Origin: Hydrogenovibrio marinus
GTDB lineage: Bacteria; Pseudomonadota; Gammaproteobacteria; Thiomicrospirales; Thiomicrospiraceae
Direction of reading: 5' to 3'
DNA: 64,000 bases
Assembly: GCF_013340845.1 (NCBI RefSeq)
Contig: NZ_AP020335.1
Span: 310,001 to 374,000 of the forward strand
Every line of letters begins with the position of its first letter. The stretch's first letter is position 1. A model generated the notes under the pieces. The model did no database searches and was not told the DNA's origin. It saw only the letters and a program-made list of their open reading frames with translations. Positions 1-9,211 of the stretch are shown piece after piece. The translations under genes were made by a program, and so were the position numbers.

Positions 1-1146
1 TTCCGTTTTATCAAAGAAAGATTGTCCACCGGATAGCTTGTAAGGAATGTTTTGCTCACGCAACGCACGCTCAAATAATCGTGATTGGAAATTCCCGCGA
101 TACAGAATTGCATAGTCCTTGAACTGGGTGCGGTTCTTGAATTTATGGACGATGATTTCGGAGATAACACGTTCCGCTTCATGGTTTTCATTATTACAGG
201 CGATGACACGAAGCATGTCCCCCATCCCCATTTCTGACCAAAGCGATTTCTCGAATTCATGCGGGTTATTGGCAATCAAGGCGTTAGCTGATTGCAGGAT
301 GCGGTTTGACGAACGGTAGTTTTGTTCCAGTTTGATGACTTCAAGATTCGGGAAGTCTTCTTTCAGTAATGACAGGTTTTCCGGTTGGGCACCACGCCAA
401 GCGTAGATGGATTGGTCATCATCGCCTACCACGGTGAAGCGCGCTTGGATACCGACCAATTGTTTTACCAACGCGTACTGCGCCGCATTGGTGTCTTGAT
501 ACTCATCGACCAATAAATAGCGGACTTTGTTCTGCCACTTATCAAGAATCTCGCGATTTTCGTCAAACAGTCGAACCGGTAATCCAATCAGGTCATCAAA
601 ATCCACCGCATTGTAGGCTTTGAGTTGCTGCTGGTAGAGGTCATACAAAATCGCACGTGCTTGCTGTAGGTTGTCTTCAGCTTGCTCCAACGCCTGTTGT
701 GGCGAAATATGCGCGTTTTTCCAGTTGGAAATATCCCATTGTGCGTTTTCCAAGGCTTCTTCGTCTAGCGATTGTTTTTTCAGCAAGTCTTTGATGATTT
801 GACGGGTATCCGTTGCGTCCATAATCGAGAAGTTTGACTTATAACCCAGTGCTTTGTATTCCTGGCGGATGATATTCAGTCCAAGGTTATGGAAGGTCGA
901 TACATTCAGGCCTTTCGACGGGTCGTCTTTCAGAAGTTTGCTGACACGCTCCTTCATTTCTCTCGCCGCTTTGTTGGTAAAGGTCAAGGCGTAAATATTG
1001 TGAGGTTTGATGTCATGCTTGCGAATCAGGTGCGCGATTTTCTCGGTGATTACCCGCGTTTTTCCGGAGCCAGCACCTGCCAACACTAAAGCGGGGGTGT
1101 GGACATGGAGAACAGCTTCCAATTGACGTTTATTGAGTGAATGCAT
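1..1146 (-). CDS. rep: ATP-dependent DNA helicase Rep (UvrD/PcrA superfamily 1), 3' end outside window
   Basis: The first 382 codons are present; the C-terminal part lies beyond the left edge. It encodes a 3'-5' superfamily 1 DNA helicase that unwinds duplex DNA with ATP and helps forks pass protein roadblocks. Visible motifs in order are Walker A GAGSGKT near residue 24, FTNKAAREMKERV, STFHNLGL, the Walker B DEYQDTN and GDDDQSIYAWRGA. The start at 1146 gives MHSLNKRQLEAV, which aligns with the N terminus of E. coli Rep (MRLNPGQQQAV). FTNKAAREMKERV and the STFHxLGL segment favour Rep over UvrD. It is divergent from the methyltransferase gene at 1370. Confidence 0.93.
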   Translation of the reverse strand, partial: MHSLNKRQLEAVLHVHTPALVLAGAGSGKTRVITEKIAHLIRKHDIKPHNIYALTFTNKAAREMKERVSKLLKDDPSKGLNVSTFHNLGLNIIRQEYKALGYKSNFSIMDATDTRQIIKDLLKKQSLDEEALENAQWDISNWKNAHISPQQALEQAEDNLQQARAILYDLYQQQLKAYNAVDFDDLIGLPVRLFDENREILDKWQNKVRYLLVDEYQDTNAAQYALVKQLVGIQARFTVVGDDDQSIYAWRGAQPENLSLLKEDFPNLEVIKLEQNYRSSNRILQSANALIANNPHEFEKSLWSEMGMGDMLRVIACNNENHEAERVISEIIVHKFKNRTQFKDYAILYRGNFQSRLFERALREQNIPYKLSGGQSFFDKTE

Positions 1147-1369
1147 ACCTAGTGACTAGTAAAAAGCTCGTTAATGATGATTTCGATGAATCAAGCTGTG
1201 AACGATGAATCCTGTATAATTTCCGATAACTTCGGGAAACGGCATTAAATCGGCATTTTTAGCCACCGTTTTTACAATGAATTTTATGGGTAAATATTTT
1301 ATCAGCTAGCGCAAAGTTTAAGCGTGAATTTGATGGTTATTTGCATCAGGACAGATCGGGGCAACGATA

Positions 1370-1951
1370 GTGAGCACAATCGACGAACTTAAAAAAGACA
1401 TTCAGTTTCAAGCGGAACTTAAAGGGCATGGTTTGACCTTTAACTCAACTTGGGGCATTTTTTCGCCACGAGAAATCGATTCGGGTACCGACTTGTTGTT
1501 GAGACACCTGGATATTCAGCCGGACGAAGTGGCGTTGGATATCGGTTGTGGTTACGGACCAATTGGCCTGACCATCGCAGCTTGTGCGCCGCAAGGCGAA
1601 GTGCACATGGTCGATAAGGATTTCGTTGCGGTGGATTATGCCAATAAGAACGCGCAGCAAAATGGTCTGAGTCACGCAAAGGCATATTTATCGAATGGAT
1701 TAAGTGCCGTGCCGAAAGATAAGGTTTTCACCACCGTAGTGTCCAATATTCCGGCAAAAGTCGGTAAGGAAATGCTATCGATTATTCTGCATGATGTGCA
1801 TCAGCAGTTAGCGCCGGGCGGTCAGTTCGTGGTGGTGACCATTAATGGACTGAGACAATACATGAAGCGTAACTTCATGGAAGTATTCGGCAACTATGAC
1901 AAGGTCAAACAAGGCAAAGACTACACTATTTCCCGTTGCGTTAAATCTTAA
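1370..1951 (+). CDS. RsmC/RlmG-like class I SAM methyltransferase (single MTS domain)
   Basis: A 193-residue SAM-dependent methyltransferase of the small-domain RsmC/RlmG group, which methylates guanine N2 in rRNA in the known members. Motif I is DIGCGYGPIG (about residues 57-66) and the acidic ribose-binding residue is in MVDKD. It lacks the N-terminal pseudo-domain of RsmC, so it is about half the length of the E. coli enzyme. Motif IV, normally NPPF/Y, reads NIPAK (VVSNIPAKVGKE), so the substrate cannot be assumed. The GTG start at 1370 gives MSTIDELKKD. It ends 4 bases from the convergent corA stop. Confidence 0.8.
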   Translation: MSTIDELKKDIQFQAELKGHGLTFNSTWGIFSPREIDSGTDLLLRHLDIQPDEVALDIGCGYGPIGLTIAACAPQGEVHMVDKDFVAVDYANKNAQQNGLSHAKAYLSNGLSAVPKDKVFTTVVSNIPAKVGKEMLSIILHDVHQQLAPGGQFVVVTINGLRQYMKRNFMEVFGNYDKVKQGKDYTISRCVKS

Positions 1952-1955
1952 TCGC

Positions 1956-2912
1956 TTATAACCAACCTTTGCGCTTGAAATAAAAGTAAGGCGCAAAGCC
2001 GGCCAAAATCATCAATCCGATCGCCCAAGGGTAACCGAGCAGCCAGTCGAGCTCAGGCATGTGCTTGAAGTTCATGCCATAGATACTTGCCACCAGCGTA
2101 GGCGGGAGGAAAACCACTGCGGCAATCGAGAAAATCTTGATAATTTGGTTTTGCTGAATGTTGATGAAACCTTGAGTAGAGTTCATCAAAAAGTTGATTT
2201 TGTCGAACAGGAAGGTGGAGTGGGACATCAGAGTATCGATGTCTCGAGTGATTTCTCTCAGGGTTTTATCCTGACTCTTCTCTGTTTTTAGATGGCGAAT
2301 CAAGAATGAAATATCGCGTTGTGCATCCATCAGACACAGGCGAGTTTTTCCGTTGGAGTCTTCCAGTCTTGCCAATTTACCGATGCAAGCTTCGTATTCC
2401 GAACTCCCTTCTTCCAAAACCGCATAGCTGACTTTCTCTAATTGAATATGAATGTCTTCCAGATAGTCTGCGTGGTTCTCGACTTTTTGTTCCAACAGTG
2501 TAATGAATAGCGCTTGTGCGTTGGCGCACACGATTTGTTCTTTGCGGGCACGCAGGCGGAAAAGACGAAAATCAACGATATCCGCTTCGCGGATAGAGAT
2601 CAGGCGGTTGCTTTGCAGGATAAAAGCAACGGTTTCTGTGGTGTAGCGTCCTTCCGAAGGGCTGAGGTAAAGTGAGTGAACATGGAGCCCCGCGCTGTCG
2701 ATGAAGTAACGTGCGGAGTCTTCAATTTCATTCACCTCGTCGCTTTCCGGTAGGTCGATTCTAAGTAGGCCACTAATCAGTTCACGTTCTTCATCCGTCG
2801 GGTCATGGGCATCAATCCAATTGGCGGTGGCAACCAGTTCGGCTGGTGGCGTGTCAGGTTGGAAGGTGATGTCGCGAATGATACCTTGGTCTATTTTAAA
2901 GAAGCGGAGCAT
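1956..2912 (-). CDS. corA: CorA family magnesium/cobalt (or zinc) transporter
   Basis: A 318-residue inner-membrane divalent cation channel/transporter. A long cytoplasmic N-terminal domain is followed by two C-terminal membrane helices. The diagnostic YGMNF motif lies at the end of the first helix (VASIYGMNFKHMPELDW) and the protein ends in a basic tail FKRKGW, as in CorA/ZntB. A central acidic and coiled stretch (EDIHIQLEKVSYAVLEEG, then DTLMSHSTFLFDKINF) matches the stalk helix of the family. Cation preference (Mg, Co, Zn) cannot be read from the sequence. The start at 2912 is the first ATG; the gene is convergent with the upstream methyltransferase. Confidence 0.9.
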   Translation of the reverse strand: MLRFFKIDQGIIRDITFQPDTPPAELVATANWIDAHDPTDEERELISGLLRIDLPESDEVNEIEDSARYFIDSAGLHVHSLYLSPSEGRYTTETVAFILQSNRLISIREADIVDFRLFRLRARKEQIVCANAQALFITLLEQKVENHADYLEDIHIQLEKVSYAVLEEGSSEYEACIGKLARLEDSNGKTRLCLMDAQRDISFLIRHLKTEKSQDKTLREITRDIDTLMSHSTFLFDKINFLMNSTQGFINIQQNQIIKIFSIAAVVFLPPTLVASIYGMNFKHMPELDWLLGYPWAIGLMILAGFAPYFYFKRKGWL

Positions 2913-3038
2913 AACGAGAATCCTAAAGAAGTCACAATATTTCGGTTAACCGGAAATTAGAAAATCTTAGACTGTTGAAGTCATGCTGTATTTAAACAGA
3001 TTTAAGGCTGAGTGTGGGTGAAGTTAAGCTGGGTGATG

Positions 3039-3449
3039 TTAGTTTTTGCAAGCAAATGCAAGCATAACCCCGATACCTAATATAAAAAATATCAGCCCGA
3101 CCGTGGATGATACAAGAATTGGGTGACTATGAAGTCTTGCGCGCCACTTTGTTCGAAAACTACCTTCTCTGCTGAAAAAAGAATGTGGCATGGCTTCGAG
3201 TTCTTTGATGGCTTCATTGACGGTATCAATAGCGATGTTGACTTGATCAATGGATTTTTGTGTTGGGCCGTAAGGTAAATCCAATGCAGCTTTTAGCCGT
3301 GCCCGATTGAAGCGTTGCGCTAAGGGATCGTTGAACTTTAATAGCGGGTAAACTTCATCCGCCCATTTCTCAAACTGGATGAGTGACTTGAAGGGGATGG
3401 TGTCCGTATGTTCTTTACGGAGTTGTTTGAGTTTCTCTAAACTATCCAT
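3039..3449 (-). CDS. Hypothetical protein with one C-terminal membrane segment
   Basis: I do not recognise a family. The 136-residue product is soluble and helix-rich for about 105 residues (MDSLEKLKQLRKEHTDTI at the N terminus) and ends in one hydrophobic segment (LVSSTVGLIFFILGIGVMLA) followed by CKN, which suggests a tail-anchored inner-membrane protein. I chose the ATG at 3449 because an AGGTG ribosome-binding site sits 8 bases before it; an ATG at 3452 and a GTG at 3458 are in frame but too close to that site. It stands alone, transcribed away from the Tim44-like gene. Confidence 0.6.
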   Translation of the reverse strand: MDSLEKLKQLRKEHTDTIPFKSLIQFEKWADEVYPLLKFNDPLAQRFNRARLKAALDLPYGPTQKSIDQVNIAIDTVNEAIKELEAMPHSFFSREGSFRTKWRARLHSHPILVSSTVGLIFFILGIGVMLAFACKN

Positions 3450-3683
3450 CATAAGCACCTCGATAGATGACTATCGCTAATCGTATGTGCGTAGTGTTAT
3501 ATTTAGATTTTTATATTGTGACTGGCCGGAGTTTTTAACTCTATTCATATATCATACATTTTTTATGGTATCTTTGTGTTAATTTGTTGAATCTTATAGG
3601 TTTTTTTGTATGAAAAGTTACGTATTATTTTTCATGAAGCCTTAAGTGATGTTGGGGAAAATATGACAGTTTTTAGAAAAAGC

Positions 3684-3702
3684 CCCCAACCTGGTAGATT
3701 TT
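3684..3702 (-). repeat. Dispersed 19-bp intergenic repeat, copy 1 (variant with A at position 8)
   Basis: On the minus strand this reads AAAATCTACCAGGTTGGGG, identical to copy 4 and one base different from copies 2, 3 and 5. It lies 54 bases before the ATG of the Tim44-like gene in the 307-base gap 3450-3756. Apart from this element I see only A+T-rich sequence in that gap and no gene. Confidence 0.85.
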
Positions 3703-3756
3703 GTTAGCAAAACGAGTAAGCTAGCCTGCTGCTAGATGTTCGAAGAGGAATATAAA

Positions 3757-4659
3757 ATGAAGAAAACGTTGGTACTTATGATGACACTTGTCTCCTTCCT
3801 TGCTTTTGCGCAAGTGGCGGAAGCGAAGCGATTCGGTTTTGGTGGGAATTTCGGTTACTCGAAAAAGCTGGAACCGCAACAGTACAAAAAGCGTCCAAGT
3901 TCTTCGAACGCTCAGCAAGCAAAACCTCAACAAGCCCCTTATGGTCAAAGACCGGCAACGGGCGCATCTAAATGGCTTGGGCCTCTAGCAGGGATTGCAG
4001 CCGGTGGATTGCTGGCGGCGATGCTTTTTGGCGACGGCTTCCATGGTATCCAGCCTTTCGATATTTTGGTGTTTATTTTGGTTGCAATGGTGCTGATGAG
4101 CCTGTTCCGCAGACGTCAGCAGCCTGTGTATAGCAGTCAGCAGCGGGAGTATGATGAGCCAATGTATCAGCCAAATCACTATGAAAAGACTGCTCACCAA
4201 GAATGGCAAACTCCAGAACCTGCTTATCAACAAGGGTCGATAATGGGTTCTGCACTTTCCGAAAATGCTCAAGCAGTGGATGAAGCGCCAAGCTGGTTTG
4301 ACAAAGACAGTTTTATGGAAAATGCCAAACATCACTTTGTTGAAGTTCAAAAAGCTTGGGATGTACAGGATATGACGGAGATTCGCGCCTATTGTTCTCC
4401 TGAGTTGGCAGTCGCGCTTGAGGGTGAGATGGAGGGCATGGATATGGCTGGAAATTTCACTCAGGTTGATGAGCTACGTGCCGATATCGTGGATATGGCA
4501 ACTGAAAACGAATACTTCATTGTTAGTGTGCGTTTCTCAGGATTTATTATTGAAGAGCAAGGCGGCTTTGCGCATGCTTTCAATGAGGTGTGGCATATCC
4601 GTCGCCTGCTTCAAGGCGAAGGTGATTGGCAGATCGCGGGTATTCAGCAGGTAAGCTGA
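3757..4659 (+). CDS. Tim44-like domain membrane protein
   Basis: A 300-residue protein: signal sequence or N-terminal anchor (MKKTLVLMMTLVSFLAFAQVAEA), a low-complexity Gln/Pro/Lys linker, a Gly-rich hydrophobic pair (PLAGIAAGGLLAAMLFG and DILVFILVAMVLMSLF) followed by arginines, then a C-terminal alpha+beta domain (about 190-300: SFMENAKHHFVEVQKAWDVQDM ... WHIRRLL) like the Tim44/MRP-L45 family. In bacteria these are thought to bind membranes or lipid; the exact role is unknown. The start is ATG 3757 with GAGGAA 7 bases upstream; an in-frame ATG at 3736 has no such site. Confidence 0.78.
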   Translation: MKKTLVLMMTLVSFLAFAQVAEAKRFGFGGNFGYSKKLEPQQYKKRPSSSNAQQAKPQQAPYGQRPATGASKWLGPLAGIAAGGLLAAMLFGDGFHGIQPFDILVFILVAMVLMSLFRRRQQPVYSSQQREYDEPMYQPNHYEKTAHQEWQTPEPAYQQGSIMGSALSENAQAVDEAPSWFDKDSFMENAKHHFVEVQKAWDVQDMTEIRAYCSPELAVALEGEMEGMDMAGNFTQVDELRADIVDMATENEYFIVSVRFSGFIIEEQGGFAHAFNEVWHIRRLLQGEGDWQIAGIQQVS

Positions 4660-4768
4660 GCACGCACCTAAAACAAATCAAAAATTCAAAAGAGCGGTTT
4701 TTTTTGTTAAGGTAACATCGGTGCTGCCAACCAAGCGGCTTTGACCGAATTATCAAGAGGGATTCGTG

Positions 4769-5215
4769 ATGAAAGTAAAACAGGTAATGCTTCTACTGCT
4801 GACCTTGTCGTTCCTGACCTTAACGGCCTGTTCGAAAGATCCGGTGAAAATCGTTTCAGCAAAGTTGGTCGACAATATTGATCGTGGTTCGGGTAACTTC
4901 GACCGTATGCTCCAAATCTGTTTCGATAAACCGCTTACTTCAGAGTACTATCACAAAGTCATTATCATCACTCAGCAAAACTTCAAGCTTGAAGGTGGCA
5001 ACATGCTACGTCCACTGGCGTCGGATCCTGATAACAAGTGTATGTTGAGAAACCTGTATAATTACATCAATAAGGATTCCCCGGTGGGTGCCCGTCAAAT
5101 GATCAAAGATTACATGACGCCAGGCAATATCAGCCAAATACTTATCCAGGTATATGACGACAAACCGGAAGGAAAAGGAAAACCAATCGCTCAGGCATTG
5201 TTTAAAAATCTATAA
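4769..5215 (+). CDS. Predicted lipoprotein of unknown function
   Basis: A 148-residue product beginning with a lipoprotein signal peptide whose lipobox is LTAC, with cysteine at about residue 21. The mature part starts SKDPVKIVSAKLVDN and contains two further cysteines (QICFDKP and NKCMLRN) that could form a disulphide. No family is recognised. The ATG at 4769 has AGAGG 8 bases upstream; a GTG at 4766 is in frame but worse placed. A strong terminator follows within 25 bases, so it is monocistronic or ends a transcript. Confidence 0.7.
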   Translation: MKVKQVMLLLLTLSFLTLTACSKDPVKIVSAKLVDNIDRGSGNFDRMLQICFDKPLTSEYYHKVIIITQQNFKLEGGNMLRPLASDPDNKCMLRNLYNYINKDSPVGARQMIKDYMTPGNISQILIQVYDDKPEGKGKPIAQALFKNL

Positions 5216-5234
5216 TTGCCGACACTGGTTAACG

Positions 5235-5258
5235 AACCCGGCCTTAGCCGGGTTTTTT
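5235..5258 (+). terminator. Intrinsic terminator after the lipoprotein gene
   Basis: Arms CCCGGC (5237-5242) and GCCGGG (5247-5252) with loop CTTA, extended by AA/TT pairs and followed by six T. It separates the lipoprotein gene from truD and shows that truD cannot start at a codon upstream of it. Confidence 0.88.
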
Positions 5259-5278
5259 GTGTCATAAAGGAACGTAAA

Positions 5279-6319
5279 TTGATAACTGACACTACTCAAT
5301 TCGATATAAAAATGCTCGCCTTCGCTTATGGTGAACCTCAGGAAACAGCTGTTTTAAAGTGGTCTCCAGAAGATTTTAGGGTGGAAGAGCAAATCGCCTA
5401 CGAGCTAAGTGGCGAGGGTGAGCACCTGTGGTTGTGGGTTGAAAAGATTGGTCAAAACACCGATTGGGTGATGAAGCAATTGGCGGCTTTTGCTGGCGTC
5501 ACTTCCCGAGAAATGGGGGTGGCAGGTAAGAAAGATCGTCAAGCGGTGACTTATCAGTGGATGAGTTGTCACTTACCGGGTAAGGCAGACCCTGACTTTT
5601 CAAAACTGGCAATTCCAGGGGTAAAGGTGCTTAAGGCGGTAAGGCATAATCGTAAGTTGCAAACAGGCGGCTTGAGTGGCAATCGGTTTGAACTGCGTTT
5701 AACTGAAGTGCAAGGCGATAAAGACACTATTGAAGGCCGTTTAAAAACGATACAGTCGCAAGGCGTGCCAAACTATTTTGGTGAGCAACGTTTCGGTATT
5801 GAGATGCAAAATCTTGTGCAGGTTTCACGATTGTTTTCGGGAGAAATACGCCCTAAGCGTCATCAAAAATCGCTTTATCTGTCAGCGGCACGTTCATGGA
5901 TGTTCAATATTGAACTGAGCGAACGCATCCGACAAGGTAATTGGAACCTGGCTATTGAGGGGGATGTCTTTCAGCTTCAAGGGTCAAAGAAATGTTTTGT
6001 AAATGAAGTTGATGCAGATATTCAGTGTCGAATCGCAGAGTTGGATATTCACCCGACAGGCATGATGACCGGGCGTGGGAGAAGCTTGGCGACCGGGCAG
6101 GTTGCTGCGCTGGAACAAAAAGTCATGGCGGATTTTTCGGCGTGGCAGCAGGGCTTGGAAAAGGTCGGGTTGAATCAGGAGAGACGTGCATTGCGTGCGC
6201 TGCCGCAAGATTTATCTTGGCAGTGGCAAGGTGCATCAGATTTAGTGTTGACCTTTACGCTACCGGCGGGTTCTTATGCCACCATGGTGGTGAGAGAAGT
6301 GGTCTCAGTCGCTTCCTGA
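5279..6319 (+). CDS. truD: tRNA pseudouridine synthase D (U13)
   Basis: A 346-residue pseudouridine synthase that converts U13 of certain tRNAs (tRNA-Glu in E. coli). The catalytic aspartate is in GVAGKKDRQAVTYQWM, the TruD signature. PNYFGEQRFG and GNRFELRL are further family motifs. The start is a TTG at 5279 with AAAGGAA 6 bases upstream; the resulting TQFDIKMLAFAYGEPQ aligns with the start of E. coli TruD (FDNLTYLHGKPQ) and gives almost the same length (349). The 3' end overlaps the convergent diguanylate cyclase gene by 15 bases. Confidence 0.93.
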   Translation: MITDTTQFDIKMLAFAYGEPQETAVLKWSPEDFRVEEQIAYELSGEGEHLWLWVEKIGQNTDWVMKQLAAFAGVTSREMGVAGKKDRQAVTYQWMSCHLPGKADPDFSKLAIPGVKVLKAVRHNRKLQTGGLSGNRFELRLTEVQGDKDTIEGRLKTIQSQGVPNYFGEQRFGIEMQNLVQVSRLFSGEIRPKRHQKSLYLSAARSWMFNIELSERIRQGNWNLAIEGDVFQLQGSKKCFVNEVDADIQCRIAELDIHPTGMMTGRGRSLATGQVAALEQKVMADFSAWQQGLEKVGLNQERRALRALPQDLSWQWQGASDLVLTFTLPAGSYATMVVREVVSVAS

Positions 6320-7408
6320 TTGCTGCGCCGTAGCATCTTCAGCGTCTTCTGTCTTATCCGGTGCCAGACAAAACTGATTTCGTCCTTTTTCTTTTGCCTT
6401 GTAAAGCGCTTCATCCGCAGACTTGAACAGTTCTTTAAAGGATGCGTGTTGGGGGCTAAGCTGGGCAATCCCTGCTGAGAAGCGGATATGCACGACTTCA
6501 GAGCCGATGGCTATCGGGTTGTCAGACAACACCATTTGAATTTTCTTCATTAATTTTTCGGCTTGGCGTGCATTGGTTTCCGGTAATAGCAGAACAAATT
6601 CATCGCCGCCCATGCGCGCAATCAAATCACTTTTTCTTAGGGTTTTTGTCACCAGCTTGGCAACAAGCTTGATGGATTTATCTCCCATTAGATGTCCATA
6701 GTTATCATTGATTGACTTGAAGAAATCTATATCGAAAACCACCAAGCAGAGTGCAGAAATATAGTGGCGGCTCGCAAGATTGAAATATTGTCCGGAGGCT
6801 TCCAACATACCTTGGCGGTTCAGAACGCCTGTCATTTGGTCGTGTGTGACCAGTTGCTGAAGTTGTTGGTTTTGCTCAGCAATAGCCGTTTCGTAAGCAT
6901 AAATCTGTTTGCTGAAATGGTGTGCAAGAATTGCGGCGGCAATCAGACATAGCAGCAAGGAAGACAAAGCATCTTGCGACAGATAGTTAGGAATATAGGT
7001 TTGCGACAATAAAATAAAGCATAGGGTCAGCAAGAGAATCATCAGACCAATCACGGCATTGGTAAAGAAAAAACTGAAAATGGTAAGAGGCAGAAACCAA
7101 ATCAATCGGAAACTGTTGTCAGGCACCCATAGCGCCATCAAGCAGAAGAATGCGAGTCCTGAAAAGGCCAGAACCGTCGATATCGAGTGTAAGCTTTCTG
7201 GGCGACGGCGCAGAGAGTGGTAAAGCCACAGGGTTTCAACACTGAAGGCTAAGTTGGTCCAAGCCATCAGCTTTTCATCAGGCAGCAAGCCGAAAAACAC
7301 AAAAGCCGAAAACCCTAGATTTATTAGGGTTGCTAGAATGAGAATCAGCTTCAGCGTACCAACCTTGAAGTCGATAAAACTCGATGGAGTCATATTCTCA
7401 GTTTGCAT
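6305..7408 (-). CDS. Membrane-bound diguanylate cyclase (GGDEF)
   Basis: A 367-residue enzyme making cyclic di-GMP from two GTP. Residues 1-165 hold about six hydrophobic segments (an unrecognised membrane sensor), a short coiled linker (EQNQQLQQLVTHDQMTGVLNRQG) and the GGDEF domain. The catalytic motif is intact, GGDEF at 267-271, and RKSD at 258-261 sits exactly five residues before it, the spacing of the product-inhibition I-site, so this is probably an active and feedback-inhibited cyclase. No EAL domain is fused. It stands alone, convergent with truD. Confidence 0.9.
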   Translation of the reverse strand: MQTENMTPSSFIDFKVGTLKLILILATLINLGFSAFVFFGLLPDEKLMAWTNLAFSVETLWLYHSLRRRPESLHSISTVLAFSGLAFFCLMALWVPDNSFRLIWFLPLTIFSFFFTNAVIGLMILLLTLCFILLSQTYIPNYLSQDALSSLLLCLIAAAILAHHFSKQIYAYETAIAEQNQQLQQLVTHDQMTGVLNRQGMLEASGQYFNLASRHYISALCLVVFDIDFFKSINDNYGHLMGDKSIKLVAKLVTKTLRKSDLIARMGGDEFVLLLPETNARQAEKLMKKIQMVLSDNPIAIGSEVVHIRFSAGIAQLSPQHASFKELFKSADEALYKAKEKGRNQFCLAPDKTEDAEDATAQQSGSD

Positions 7409-7473
7409 GATTGAAGCCTATTTTCAATTTTATGTCTATTTTACGTTGTAACGCTTAGTCTTGTAATGCTCTT

Positions 7474-7920
7474 TTATTCTTTGTGTTTGGCGTACAACTC
7501 GTCCGGACTAATCAGTGGATCCGTCAAGATGGTTGCCGATGACGTCGATACTTCAGTATAAAAACAGCTTTTTCTGCCGGTATGACAAGCAGGCCCTGTT
7601 TGGTCAACTAACAATAAAATAGTATCGCCATCACAATCCAAACGCATGGATTTCAGTAGTTGGATTTGTCCTGATTCTTCGCCTTTTCGCCAGTAAGACT
7701 GACGTGAACGAGACCAGTAACAGACGCGACCTGTCTTCAACGTTTCTTCGATAGAGGCCATATTCATCCATGCCATCATCAACACCTCACCAGTGTCATA
7801 CTGCTGGGCGATGGCCGGAATCAAGCCGTTATCGTCAAACTTGAGTTGAGACTTGAGGTCGTCCCAGACGAATTGATCGCCTTGGTGCGCTTTTTCCAAT
7901 GATTTAAAAGTCGTCGTCAT
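7474..7920 (-). CDS. hisI: Phosphoribosyl-AMP cyclohydrolase
   Basis: A 148-residue enzyme of histidine synthesis that opens the adenine ring of PR-AMP. It carries the zinc and magnesium binding signature [15 protein letters not shown] followed by [13 protein letters not shown], plus the substrate segment [18 protein letters not shown]. The HisE pyrophosphohydrolase domain is absent, so that step must come from another gene. It lies 22 bases downstream of the exonuclease gene on the same strand, and no other his gene is in the window. Confidence 0.93.
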   Translation of the reverse strand: MTTTFKSLEKAHQGDQFVWDDLKSQLKFDDNGLIPAIAQQYDTGEVLMMAWMNMASIEETLKTGRVCYWSRSRQSYWRKGEESGQIQLLKSMRLDCDGDTILLLVDQTGPACHTGRKSCFYTEVSTSSATILTDPLISPDELYAKHKE

Positions 7921-7942
7921 GGTTATTCCTCGGTTCGCCAGC

Positions 7943-9052
7943 TTACTTGCGTTTTGCTTGCGCGAAAGCGGCTGCGAACAGGTTGTTGGAAATCGTGTTT
8001 TTCACCGGTTCCGGTTTTTTGGCTTTAATTTGCGATTTGCGGCCAATCACCAACATGGCGTTGAACAATTCCGCGGTCGCTTGAGCATCTGCCAAAGCAT
8101 CATGCGCATCTCCCGGAAAAGGTTTGCCTAAAATCTTTTCATAAGCATCGGTCAGTTTAGGGGTTTTGTAGAACCAATACATTTTTTCCGACTGCCAGCG
8201 TAGCGCCCCGACCAAATCCGTTGCCAGTTTGGCGACATCCAACCACAAGTTATAGTCCAACTCGAAAGTCAGCAGTTTTTTCTCGGCGCTTTTTTGCAAG
8301 TAAGCAAAATCAGACTCTGTGCTGTAAGCCAACACCACATCCGCATCCATCAGTGTTTGATGGATTTTGTCCCATGCTTGCGCTAGGAACGGCGCGTCTT
8401 TCACCATCTCTGTGGTGATGTTGTGTTTTTCGTTTTCCGGAATGTCATAGCCAGGGTTGATCAACTGGTTCAGAATCTCGTTACCTTCCAAATCACAAAT
8501 GGAAACCTGAATCACATCCGCGTTATCACTGGTGCAAACGTCAGTGGCTTCGATGTCAATACAGTAGACTTTCTTGCCTTTGAGTTCTTGATCCTGCTCT
8601 TTCAACTTGAACTGCGCGTCATTACGACGTTCTTGCAACAGGTTGATGACTTCTGAAGAGGTAAACTCGCCCACCAAGTCTGCTAACTTACTGCGAATTT
8701 TTTTGATGGAGCGCGTTAAGGATTTACGAACTTCTTCATCGTCACTCGCACGTTCAATGAAGGCTTCCACGCTCAAGACGTCTTCATTGACAATCAGGTT
8801 TTGCATGATTGAATCAACGATTTTCGTGTCTTTGAAATCCAATGCTTCCAGTGATGGAATTCTCAAATTTGCACTTAATAGCGCTTTTTCACCCTTAGCT
8901 GGCGAAGCAATGATTTGAATACCCTTGATATCCAATCCGTCAGAGGCGGCAACCGCAACAATATATTCTTTAATCGGTTGATTGCGTTTGTCGATAAAAA
9001 TGAGTTGCGCATTGCTGCTAGCGCTTTTTGCCGCGGGCGTTTCTGTGTTCAT
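7943..9052 (-). CDS. DEDDh-type 3'-5' exonuclease with an extra N-terminal domain
   Basis: A 369-residue protein. The C-terminal half is an RNase T/DnaQ-like exonuclease: ExoI DIEATD (about 176-181), Exo[13 protein letters not shown], Exo[13 protein letters not shown] with the catalytic His and Asp, so all four acidic residues and the histidine are present. The N-terminal 165 residues (hydrophobic beta-like segment [18 protein letters not shown], then a helical region [20 protein letters not shown]) match no domain I know. Whether it degrades DNA or RNA cannot be told. It starts at ATG 9052 and probably forms a unit with hisI. Confidence 0.75.
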   Translation of the reverse strand: MNTETPAAKSASSNAQLIFIDKRNQPIKEYIVAVAASDGLDIKGIQIIASPAKGEKALLSANLRIPSLEALDFKDTKIVDSIMQNLIVNEDVLSVEAFIERASDDEEVRKSLTRSIKKIRSKLADLVGEFTSSEVINLLQERRNDAQFKLKEQDQELKGKKVYCIDIEATDVCTSDNADVIQVSICDLEGNEILNQLINPGYDIPENEKHNITTEMVKDAPFLAQAWDKIHQTLMDADVVLAYSTESDFAYLQKSAEKKLLTFELDYNLWLDVAKLATDLVGALRWQSEKMYWFYKTPKLTDAYEKILGKPFPGDAHDALADAQATAELFNAMLVIGRKSQIKAKKPEPVKNTISNNLFAAAFAQAKRK

Positions 9053-9192
9053 TGTTTCTCAGTTAAAAGATTTTAAGATAAAGGCCGTATTGTACCAGTT
9101 TCGACTGTGGCGAGAAACGCTTAGTCTGTGTCAGCTTTATGAAATTTTGTGTGACCTTTTGTTGTCGAGGAAGGTTACTGCAGAAGGTATTG

Positions 9193-9211
9193 AAAATCTG
9201 CCAGGTTGGGG
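9193..9211 (+). repeat. Dispersed 19-bp intergenic repeat, copy 2
   Basis: AAAATCTGCCAGGTTGGGG, an exact consensus copy. Its last base (9211) abuts the TGA stop (9214-9212) of the minus-strand NlpC/P60 gene. The rest of the 159-base gap between that stop and the exonuclease start at 9052 holds no gene that I can see. Confidence 0.88.
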
